From: GWB1-39-12 sp964435575 | Lineage (GTDB): Bacteria > Patescibacteriota > Microgenomatia > UBA8517 | NCBI GenBank assembly: GCA_964435575.1 | Contig: CAYSZS010000039.1 | Span: 1 to 5,248 of the forward strand | Length of the DNA stretch: 5,248 bases | Direction of reading: 5' to 3' | In this document: piece by piece, positions 1 to 5,248 of the stretch | Layout of the letters: each line of letters opens with the position of its first letter | Position numbering within the stretch: position 1 is the stretch's first letter | Notes under the pieces: model-generated | Told to the model about the DNA's origin: nothing | Seen by the model: the letters and a program-made list of their open reading frames with translations, nothing else | Database searches by the model: none | Made by a program: the position numbers and the translations under genes

Positions 1-7
1 AAAAAAA

Positions 8-1015
8 ATGAAGGTACTTTTTTTAACCCGTTTATATTGGCCGCATGTGGGGGGTGTGGAGAAACATGTCTATGAAATAGGTAAAAGGTTAAAGGTAAAA
101 GGCAAAAGTGTAACAATAATAACGGAAAAATACGATAAGCACTTGAACGATGAAGAGATAAAAGACGGTATAAAGATAATTAGGATTGATTATCCAAAAA
201 TCAAATATTTAGGAATATTTTATATATGGTTCTGGCTTCTTAAAAATATCACTTTAATCAAAGAAAGCGATATTGTTCATGTCCACGATGTATTTATTTG
301 GTATTGGCCGTTTAAAATTCTCTTGCCAAGGAAAAAAGTTTTTCTGACATTTCACGGAAGGTGGGGGGTTTATCCGATTCCCTTTACTGATATTTTGCAA
401 AAAAGAATCGGAGCAAGATTTTCAAACGGATTAATTTGTATAGGAGACTATATTCCTAAAAGTTACGGCATAAGATCGGACACTATTGCATACGGTGCAA
501 CGTATATCCCCAAAAATATTCCCAAAAAGGATAAAAAATCAATTATTTATGTGGGACGGTTAGATAAAGATATAGCACTAAAAAAATACTTTTCTGTAAT
601 AAAAAAACTTAAAGGCTACAAGATTGAATTTTGTGGCCAGGGAGAGTTAGCTAGTGAAGCAAGTTTGTATGGGGAAGTTAAAGGTTTTGTTGATCCAAAA
701 CCCTATATGCAGAAAGCGAAATATTGTTTTGCATCCGGTTATTTGACGATACTTGAAGCTTTGGCGAATAAATGTCTTGTTTTCAAAACTTACGACAACG
801 CTCTTCAGAAGAAATATTTTGAACTTACGCCATTTTCAAAATTCATAATTACCTCTAATAATCCGAGAAAACTATATGACAAATTCAAATATTACGAGAA
901 GAATTCTAAAGTTGCAAATAAGCTAATTGAAAAGGGATATAATTGGGTAAAGTGGCAAACTTGGGAAAAATTAGCACAGGATTATTTAAACTTGTGGGCT
1001 CAAAGGCGACAATAA
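8..1015 (+). CDS. GT4-type (GT-B fold) glycosyltransferase, 335 aa
   Basis: Predicted cytoplasmic or membrane-associated transferase moving a sugar from a nucleotide donor to a glycan or lipid-linked acceptor; donor and acceptor cannot be told from sequence. Residues 1-25 hold the usual GT4 opening: a hydrophobic first strand, then the glycine loop GGVEKH (15-20). HVHDV (91-95) and TFHGRWG (114-120) belong to the N-terminal Rossmann half. The C-terminal donor-binding half starts near 178 with IIYVGRLDKD (179-188), continues through EFCGQGE (207-213), and carries the EX7E region as FASGYLTILEA (241-251). There only the second Glu (E250) is present; the first position is A242. At 335 aa it is shorter than many GT4 enzymes (about 350-400). 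The ATG at 8 gives a natural N-terminus; the preceding run of A shows no Shine-Dalgarno site, and the frame stays open to the window edge. First of four same-strand glycan genes; its 3' end overlaps the next gene. Family call strong, specificity unknown. Confidence 0.9.
   Translation: MKVLFLTRLYWPHVGGVEKHVYEIGKRLKVKGKSVTIITEKYDKHLNDEEIKDGIKIIRIDYPKIKYLGIFYIWFWLLKNITLIKESDIVHVHDVFIWYWPFKILLPRKKVFLTFHGRWGVYPIPFTDILQKRIGARFSNGLICIGDYIPKSYGIRSDTIAYGATYIPKNIPKKDKKSIIYVGRLDKDIALKKYFSVIKKLKGYKIEFCGQGELASEASLYGEVKGFVDPKPYMQKAKYCFASGYLTILEALANKCLVFKTYDNALQKKYFELTPFSKFIITSNNPRKLYDKFKYYEKNSKVANKLIEKGYNWVKWQTWEKLAQDYLNLWAQRRQ
80..107 (+). repeat. Period-7 tandem micro-repeat inside the GT4 gene
   Basis: Four adjacent heptamers are visible: GGTAAAA (80-86), GGTTAAA (87-93), GGTAAAA (94-100) and GGCAAAA (101-107). 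They encode the Lys-rich stretch GKRLKVKGK near the end of the first helix. Seven is not a multiple of three, so gain or loss of one unit would shift the GT4 frame near codon 30. The copies are imperfect, which should lower the slippage rate, and AAA/GGT codons for Lys/Gly in AT-rich DNA could produce the pattern by chance. Confidence 0.6.
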
Positions 1016-2085
1016 TTACTTTATTTGTAATACTCCAGGCATTTCTTTGGACAAAAATAGGTATATTTTCAATTTTCATAGGCCAAAAAAGACTGCCGGA
1101 TTTCGAAGCATATCTTTCATTGTCGGGCGACATTATCAATGGAATAAATCCTTATACTGTTTCTCATCTGCAGACGTTGGGTCCGCCATTGGTTATCCTG
1201 CCTTATTTACCATTCACACTCGTAAGTCTGAAAAGCGCTAAGATTATGGTTACATTAGGTAGCCTTGTTAGTGTCTATTTTACTTGTTACATTCTCGCAA
1301 AATATCTTAATCCTAAAAATAAATTGCTCTTTTTTACAGTATTATCAACTCTATTTTTGACTGCATTTCCCGCAAGATTCACGCTTGAAATGGGTCAAAT
1401 AGGACTTTATCTTTCGCTTTTAATTACTTTTTTCATCGTAAGTAGGAACGATAAATTTAAAGGTTTTGTTTTATCATTTCTGATTTCATCCCGATTATTT
1501 TTTGCAACTTTATATATATCTTTAACAAAAAGATGTAGGATAATATTCTGGAGTTTAATCGGAATATCACTAATATTTGTTTTCAGTCTGATTTTTATAA
1601 GATTTGATTGGTATATTTTTTATGTATATGAAAAGTTACTTCCGCTATTGTCGACAATTACTCAGGCTACGAATCTAGATTACTACAATCAATCTTTAAG
1701 AAGTACACTTTTCCGAATCGGCCTCGGTGATTATTATTTCTATGTTCTATCAGGAGTAATGATTACGGCGGGATATTATCTTTACAAAAAACAGAATGTG
1801 TTGGCAGCAATTATATTATCAATTTTAATTACCCCGATATCGTGGCAACATTATTATTCTATGATTTTTCCGATTTTTGTGACGACATATTTTTTCATGA
1901 ATAAAAATTTAAAGAACCTGTCAATTTTTTTTATAGCTTTATTTTTATGGTGGATTGAGTTTCCGTTCCTTCACACAACTGATCGTAACTTGATATCCGG
2001 TATCGTTGCTTCTCATTATTTTGTTTCAGGAATGTTGTTATTATATTTGGGATATAGTTTAAACATTACAAATAGGAGAATATGA
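994..2085 (+). CDS. GT87/DUF2029-type polytopic membrane glycosyltransferase (GT-C)
   Basis: Integral membrane protein of about 363 aa with roughly nine hydrophobic segments. Family knowledge for GT87/DUF2029 (mannosyltransferases of the PimE type) suggests use of a polyprenyl-phosphate sugar on the outer face of the membrane; the exact sugar is unknown. Numbered from the GTG at 994, visible marks are an Asp in the first outer loop (RLPDFEAY, D36), GINPY (50-54), GPPL (63-66), MGQIGLYL (133-140, the GQ motif), YNQSLRSTL (231-239) and TPISWQHYY (280-288). The start is uncertain because no ATG occurs before residue 85, after the first membrane segment and D36. GTG 994 is preferred: it keeps the first helix, has AGGA at 978-981 (12 nt away) and overlaps GT4 by only 22 nt. 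TTG 943, GTG 952 and TTG 961 are alternatives; TTG 943 has AAGGGA at 932-937. The stop overlaps the next start as ATGA. Very AT-rich in places (15 of 60 G+C in 1861-1920). Confidence 0.85.
   Translation: MGSKATIITLFVILQAFLWTKIGIFSIFIGQKRLPDFEAYLSLSGDIINGINPYTVSHLQTLGPPLVILPYLPFTLVSLKSAKIMVTLGSLVSVYFTCYILAKYLNPKNKLLFFTVLSTLFLTAFPARFTLEMGQIGLYLSLLITFFIVSRNDKFKGFVLSFLISSRLFFATLYISLTKRCRIIFWSLIGISLIFVFSLIFIRFDWYIFYVYEKLLPLLSTITQATNLDYYNQSLRSTLFRIGLGDYYFYVLSGVMITAGYYLYKKQNVLAAIILSILITPISWQHYYSMIFPIFVTTYFFMNKNLKNLSIFFIALFLWWIEFPFLHTTDRNLISGIVASHYFVSGMLLLYLGYSLNITNRRI
2074..2078 (+). promoter_or_regulatory. Ribosome binding site of the GT2 gene
   Basis: AGGAG lies 3 nt before the ATG at 2082, inside the last codons of the GT87 gene. 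It is the only clear Shine-Dalgarno site in the window. Together with the ATGA stop/start overlap (2082-2085) it supports translational coupling of the two membrane-associated transferases. The spacing is shorter than the usual 5-9 nt. Confidence 0.65.
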
Positions 2086-3023
2086 AAGTTTCTGTTTGTA
2101 TTACAGTTTATAACGAAGAAAGAAGTATTTCTAAACTTGTCGAGAGTTTGTTGAGACAATCGAAAAAGCCTGATGAAATTGTAATTGTCGATGGGGGATC
2201 GGGTGATAAGACCGTAGAGATAATAAGGCATTTTCAGAAAAAGGATAAAAGGATAAAACTTTTAATTGAAAAATGTAGCCGTTCAAGAGGGAGAAATTTG
2301 GCGGTTGAATTGGCAAAAAACGACATTATTGCAATGACTGATGCAGGTTGTGTGCCAAAAAGAAACTGGCTTGAAAACATAACTGAACCATTCAAGCACA
2401 AGGAAGTGGATATCGTTGCTGGATTTTACACCATGAAGGTGTCTGACTCCTTACAAAAGGCATTTTCGGTATTTTTGGGAATACATCCAAAGGATTTCGA
2501 CATTAATTTCCTGCCGTCAACAAGATCAGTGGCCTTCACAAAACAAGCATGGGAGAAAATAAGCGGTTTCCTTGAGAATCTTGAGGATACTGCAGAAGAT
2601 ACTGTCTTTAATTACAAAGCCTTAAAACTTGGGCTAAATATTTCACGAATGAAAAATGCTAGGGTAGAGTGGGAAATGCCAAAGACTTTCTCCGATGGGA
2701 TAATCAAAATCTACAAGTATGCAAAAGGTGATGCAAAAAGCCGAATCTGGCTATATCCATCAAAAGGCCTTGCGTCGCACAATATAAAAGCACTTTCGAT
2801 CTTTGCGCGCTATATCCTCGGTATTTCTTTTATTTTTCTTTATTTATTTAAGCTTGTGGTACTTCTGGTACCTTTGATACTTGTGATACTTTATATCCTT
2901 TGGTCTTTCCGCAAAGTATTTCTTAAAACAGGCGATTGGATAGCCGGGTTATGGGGAATTTTAGTGCAATTTACCTCAGACTTTGCGGTAATGAGTGGAT
3001 TTCTTATGGGACTTAGAAGATGA
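2082..3023 (+). CDS. GT2-family glycosyltransferase with C-terminal membrane anchor, 313 aa
   Basis: Predicted inverting GT-A transferase using a nucleotide sugar at the cytoplasmic membrane face. The N-terminal GT2 domain (about 1-225) opens with VCITVYNEERSI (5-16), followed by IVDGGSGDKT (35-44), a variant of the usual DDGS nucleotide-binding loop. RGRNLA (69-74) and TDAGC (86-90) follow; D87 stands where the metal-binding DXD begins, but the motif reads DAG. EDT (172-174) is the likely catalytic-base region, normally written ED. From about 236 the protein is hydrophobic, with at least one long segment at 244-274 and a weaker one at 286-310, so it is probably anchored by its C-terminus. 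The ATG at 2082 has a good AGGAG and overlaps the GT87 stop. The TGA at 3021-3023 is 16 nt before the next chosen ATG. Acceptor and donor are not predictable. Family call is firm; a processive synthase is unlikely because QXXRW is not seen. Confidence 0.9.
   Translation: MKVSVCITVYNEERSISKLVESLLRQSKKPDEIVIVDGGSGDKTVEIIRHFQKKDKRIKLLIEKCSRSRGRNLAVELAKNDIIAMTDAGCVPKRNWLENITEPFKHKEVDIVAGFYTMKVSDSLQKAFSVFLGIHPKDFDINFLPSTRSVAFTKQAWEKISGFLENLEDTAEDTVFNYKALKLGLNISRMKNARVEWEMPKTFSDGIIKIYKYAKGDAKSRIWLYPSKGLASHNIKALSIFARYILGISFIFLYLFKLVVLLVPLILVILYILWSFRKVFLKTGDWIAGLWGILVQFTSDFAVMSGFLMGLRR
2856..2900 (+). repeat. Codon-phased 9-nt degenerate repeat in the GT2 membrane segment
   Basis: Five consecutive 9-nt units starting at codon 259 read GTGGTACTT, CTGGTACCT, TTGATACTT, GTGATACTT and TATATCCTT. 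They encode VVL-LVP-LIL-VIL-YIL (259-273), part of the C-terminal hydrophobic helix. The first four share TGRTACYT. The phase matches the reading frame, so unit changes would lengthen or shorten the helix without a frameshift. It could reflect old local duplication or just selection for aliphatic residues. Confidence 0.55.
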
Positions 3024-3039
3024 TATACTTCTGTTCGGA

Positions 3040-4050
3040 ATGAACGGTAGAATTTTTAAAGATAAAACAATATTAATTACAGGTGGAACCGGTTCTTTTG
3101 GGAGCTTTTTCGTTAAAAAGATTCTTCAATATAAACCTCGGAAAATAATTATTTTTTCAAGAGACGAAGACAAGCAGTATTGGCTGCAGAATGAATTAAA
3201 AAATGACATTAAACGATTGAGGTTTGTAATCGGAGATGTTAGAGAAAAAGCGTCTCTTTTAAAAACAATGAGGATCGGGGTAGATATTCTGATACACGCA
3301 GCTGCCTTAAAACAAATTCCAAGTACAGAATATAACATTATTGAAGCCGTAAAAACTAATATTCTGGGAGCGCAAAATGTGGTTGATGCGTCGATTGAAG
3401 CCGGTGTTGGTAAGGTTCTTTCGATTAGTACTGATAAGGCAGTTGAACCGGTCAATGTGATGGGGATGACTAAGGCATTGCAGGAGAGAATATTTATATT
3501 GGGAAATAAACAGGCAAAGCAAACAAAATTTGCATCCGTCCGTTACGGCAATGTTGTTGCATCAAGAGGTTCAGTTATTCCTCTTTTCAAAAAACAAATC
3601 GAGGAAGGAGGGCCTGTAACTGTGACGGATAAAAGAATGACCAGATTTATCTTTACCTTATCGCAGGCAACAGAATTAGTTTTTAACGCCTTAGATAACA
3701 TGGTTGGAGGAGAAATATTTATACCTAAAATCAGACCATTAAAAGTTTTCGATCTTGCACAGGTAATGGTGAATGAACTCCAACCAAAAAATAAAAATAT
3801 AAAAGAAATCGGTATACGTTCCGGCGAAAAATTGCATGAAACTTTGATTTCTCCAATTGAATCATTGAGAAGTGTCCGAAAGCGAAAATTTTATGTTATC
3901 CTGCCGCAAATAGAACTTAAAGACATAGGCTTTACCTATAAGACGAATGTGATAAGAAAACGCCAGTTCAGGTATGCATCTGATACAGGTCCATTTATAA
4001 CAAAGTCGGAAATAAAAAAGATACTTAAAGATGAAGGATTATTAAATTAG
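3040..4050 (+). CDS. UDP-N-acetylglucosamine 4,6-dehydratase, short soluble CapE/PseB type
   Basis: Extended-SDR enzyme predicted to convert UDP-GlcNAc to a UDP-4-keto-6-deoxy-HexNAc, possibly with C5 inversion, feeding a deoxyamino sugar into the surface glycan. The NAD(P)-binding loop TGGTGSFG is at 14-21, FSRDEDKQ at 39-46, GDVRE at 65-69 and HAAALKQIP at 86-94. The active-site block STDKAVEPVNVMGMTK runs 130-145, with T131, D132, K133 and K145 present, but M141 stands where the SDR Tyr of YXXXK sits. RYGNVVASRGSVIPLF (168-183), TDKRMTRF (196-203) and IRSGEKLHETLI (259-270) complete the family marks. Length 336 aa fits the short class (about 335-345) and no N-terminal membrane helices of the long PglF/WbpM type exist. 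ATG 3040 gives the standard N-terminus; an in-frame GTG at 2995 would add 15 residues and overlap GT2. No clear Shine-Dalgarno site. Met in this position is typical of CapE/FnlA-like and long-chain enzymes rather than PseB, so CapE-like is my best reading. Confidence 0.88.
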   Translation: MNGRIFKDKTILITGGTGSFGSFFVKKILQYKPRKIIIFSRDEDKQYWLQNELKNDIKRLRFVIGDVREKASLLKTMRIGVDILIHAAALKQIPSTEYNIIEAVKTNILGAQNVVDASIEAGVGKVLSISTDKAVEPVNVMGMTKALQERIFILGNKQAKQTKFASVRYGNVVASRGSVIPLFKKQIEEGGPVTVTDKRMTRFIFTLSQATELVFNALDNMVGGEIFIPKIRPLKVFDLAQVMVNELQPKNKNIKEIGIRSGEKLHETLISPIESLRSVRKRKFYVILPQIELKDIGFTYKTNVIRKRQFRYASDTGPFITKSEIKKILKDEGLLN

Positions 4051-4059
4051 TACAATTTA
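4043..4059. other. Small AT-only inverted repeat spanning the convergent stop codons
   Basis: TAAATT (4043-4048) and AATTTA (4054-4059) are perfect inverted copies around the 5-nt loop AGTAC. The repeat covers the TAG of the dehydratase gene and the TAA of the DUF218 gene. On the + strand it is followed by a T-rich run (4060-4069). It could help end transcription between the two converging operons, but a six-pair stem without G:C pairs is weak, so terminator function is only a guess. Confidence 0.25.
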
Positions 4060-4752
4060 TTTACTTTTTCCGTAAGTCCCAGATTTTAAGGCGAGAATAC
4101 CGTTTAGCTCTGATTGTAATCGAGCGTGATAATCAGGCTCTTGCATTAGTCTGCTGATTAGCCGGTAGTAATGAGGGCTTCGTTGAATAAGAATATCTTC
4201 AGCGCTTATAAATGAATATTTGATATTAGTATTGAAATCTATAAGATTTTCTTTGATATCAAAACCTACTCTTCCTGGTGCCAGTTCGCCAAGCCTTAAG
4301 AGCATTCCTCTGGCTCTGGGTATATGATAAGCGTTAGTTAAAAAGGAAATTGCTTTATAATCCCGAGTGCTACTTATTACGACCGCTTTAGAAAGTTCAT
4401 GGATCGTGGTTTGCGAGAAATCTTCTGTGTTTATTCTATTTTCGGGAACACCCAATCTTATAAGTTCATTACTCATAATACCCGACTGACTGGGGTCTCC
4501 CTCGTTTGGATAATAACCACCTGTCATAATGAAGTTAGTGTCATGGAAATATTTTGATAACTCGGCTGCGGCGATTATTCTAGCTTTTCCACCCAAAACT
4601 CCATAATTGCCTTGTGTGTCCGAATAAGCACTGGTTGAATAACCTCTTTCTCTTTTGACTGTTCCGCCGCTTAAGATAAATACCGCATCGGGTTTAAATC
4701 CTCCAATTAAGTTTTCGTAATAATTAAGCTTGTATTCGGCTTGTTCAACCAT
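4057..4752 (-). CDS. DUF218/YdcF-like (ElyC/SanA/YdcF superfamily) protein, 231 aa
   Basis: Member of the DUF218 superfamily, whose better-known proteins (ElyC, SanA) affect envelope-polymer metabolism; YdcF was reported to bind S-adenosylmethionine. The reaction here is unknown. Family marks in order are DAVFILSGGT (22-31), a Gly-rich basic stretch GVLGGKARIIAAAEL (51-65), FIMTGGY (74-80), the LGVPENRI segment (100-107), SQTTIHEL (113-120) in place of the usual S-x-x-T-x-E-N, and FLTNAYHIPRARGM (137-150) with H143 and R146. No signal peptide or membrane helix is visible, unlike SanA and ElyC, so it is predicted cytoplasmic. The extra C-terminal part (160-231) is polar and not assigned. The ATG at 4752 is the only plausible start; the 19 nt to the upstream RmlD-like gene hold no near Shine-Dalgarno site. 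It probably shares a transcript with that gene. Its G+C (29/60 in 4561-4620) is well above its upstream neighbour's. Confidence 0.82.
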   Translation of the reverse strand: MVEQAEYKLNYYENLIGGFKPDAVFILSGGTVKRERGYSTSAYSDTQGNYGVLGGKARIIAAAELSKYFHDTNFIMTGGYYPNEGDPSQSGIMSNELIRLGVPENRINTEDFSQTTIHELSKAVVISSTRDYKAISFLTNAYHIPRARGMLLRLGELAPGRVGFDIKENLIDFNTNIKYSFISAEDILIQRSPHYYRLISRLMQEPDYHARLQSELNGILALKSGTYGKSK

Positions 4753-4771
4753 TTCGAAGTATTTTAGTGCC

Positions 4772-5248
4772 TTAACTCTTTAAAGTAAAGAATTTGAAAT
4801 GCTTTAGATCTCTTAGGGTATTAATCTTTATTTCAGTATTGACAAAAGAATTAAACGGTCGCCTTGCTGAACCTTTTGTGTTTTTGAATTTTGCCGGCTT
4901 TACCAGATTAGTATTAATTCCAAACGTTTTACATATTTGAATTGCAAATTCATATTTTGATACCTTTGAATTGGAAAAAACATTTAATATTCCGTATTTA
5001 TTTCTCTTTTTGAAAATTTCTTTAGCCAGGCGATTAATGGACACTGGATTAAAAAAAACATTAGTATATGCAGTAACTTCTTTATGATTTAGTAACTCTC
5101 TTACTAGGTACAATTGTTTGCTATAGAAACTGGTTCTTATTATCAACGATTTTGATTTGTCCAATTGTTTTTCATTGAGATATTTTGTAAAACCATAATA
5201 ATTCACAGGGTTCAAAGCATAATCTGATGTAATATGAATTAGCTTTTT
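4772..5248 (-). CDS. RmlD-type nucleotide-sugar reductase (dTDP-4-dehydrorhamnose reductase family), 5' end outside window
   Basis: Only the C-terminal 158 codons are here; the frame is open to the right edge, so a TTG at 5215 is not the real start. RmlD reduces dTDP-4-keto-L-rhamnose with NAD(P)H in the last step of dTDP-L-rhamnose synthesis; relatives reduce other 4-keto sugars. Counting from the edge, the fragment starts KKLIHITSDYAL, then NPVNYYGFTK (13-22) with the SDR Tyr and Lys (Y18, K22), IIRTSFYS (36-43), the NPVSINRLAKEI strand-helix, GILNVFSNSKVSKYEFA with the RmlD-like S-x-Y-E-F-A, and ARRPFNSFVNTEI (128-140), matching the A-x-RP-x-N-S-x-L-D end of RmlD. The segment between the SDY strand and NPVN is much shorter than in RmlD: the VFDG...Y.E.D stretch is absent. 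Strongly AT-rich (about 14-17 G+C per 60 nt). Stop TAA at 4774-4772. Family call good, substrate uncertain. Confidence 0.8.
   Translation of the reverse strand, partial: KKLIHITSDYALNPVNYYGFTKYLNEKQLDKSKSLIIRTSFYSKQLYLVRELLNHKEVTAYTNVFFNPVSINRLAKEIFKKRNKYGILNVFSNSKVSKYEFAIQICKTFGINTNLVKPAKFKNTKGSARRPFNSFVNTEIKINTLRDLKHFKFFTLKS

Noticed and set aside
906..1139. 77-codon - strand open frame across the GT4/GT87 junction
   Set aside because: Antisense to two real genes, no motif, and no start context; treated as a shadow.
1047..1241. 64-codon + strand open frame inside the GT87 gene
   Set aside because: Out of frame inside a recognised membrane protein gene with no independent support.
2016..2316. 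Two overlapping - strand open frames at the GT87/GT2 junction
   Set aside because: Both antisense to GT2 coding sequence, overlapping one another, with no domain features.
2995..3039. GTG start at 2995 extending the dehydratase by 15 residues
   Set aside because: The extension overlaps GT2, has no clear ribosome site, and the family N-terminus fits the ATG at 3040.
3126..3455. 109-codon open frame on the - strand opposite the dehydratase gene
   Set aside because: It lies fully antisense to a strongly conserved SDR gene, has no recognisable motif and is explained by the codon pattern of the + strand gene.
3307..3522. 71-codon - strand open frame opposite the dehydratase active-site region
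   Set aside because: Shadow of the conserved STDKA and RYGNV coding region.
3040..5248. A complete L-FucNAc pathway (CapE-CapF-CapG)
   Set aside because: The right-edge reductase has RmlD rather than CapF marks at its C-terminus, and no CapG-like epimerase is present in the window.
1..5248. TGA recoded as Gly (code 25)
   Set aside because: TGA ends two genes exactly at sensible family C-termini with the next gene starting at once.
1..5248. CRISPR array, tRNA, rRNA, insertion sequence or toxin-antitoxin pair
   Set aside because: No spaced repeats, cloverleaf-like segments, terminal inverted repeats or transposase motifs are seen; coding genes fill almost all of the window.

Overview
The window is one edge-to-edge coding stretch from a low-GC bacterial genome. 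It looks like part of a surface-polysaccharide or cell-envelope glycan locus. Six protein genes fill about 99% of it, and the longest gap between genes is 19 nt. TGA acts as an ordinary stop (for example at 2083-2085 and 3021-3023), so the standard bacterial code applies and the code-25 lineages (Gracilibacteria, SR1) are unlikely. AT-rich DNA, compact overlapping genes, few clear Shine-Dalgarno sites, a short GT4 and a densely packed GT4/GT87/GT2 run suggest a Candidate Phyla Radiation bacterium, perhaps Microgenomates-like. That placement is inferred from protein 'feel' and layout; no marker gene is present.

Left block, + strand, 8-4050: a GT4-type glycosyltransferase, a GT87/DUF2029-type polytopic membrane glycosyltransferase, a membrane-anchored GT2 glycosyltransferase, and a short soluble UDP-N-acetylglucosamine 4,6-dehydratase of the CapE/PseB/FlaA1 class. 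The first three overlap each other and the fourth follows after 16 nt, so they probably form one transcript whose promoter lies left of the window. The dehydratase would make a 4-keto-6-deoxy-HexNAc sugar nucleotide. The GT4 and GT2 enzymes would transfer nucleotide-activated sugars at the cytoplasmic face. The GT-C-type GT87 enzyme would use a polyprenyl-phosphate sugar on the outer face.

Right block, - strand, 5248-4057: the C-terminal 158 codons of an RmlD-type nucleotide-sugar reductase, which runs off the right edge, then after 19 nt a complete DUF218/YdcF-like protein. This block converges on the left block with only 6 nt between the stop codons.

I found no RNA gene, mobile element, CRISPR array or clearly new system. 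The points most worth a second look are the Tyr-to-Met change in the dehydratase active-site motif, the missing loop in the RmlD-like fragment, the missing first Glu of the GT4 EX7E motif, two in-gene micro-repeats (periods 7 and 9), the ambiguous non-ATG start of the GT87 gene, and a base-composition step between the last two genes.
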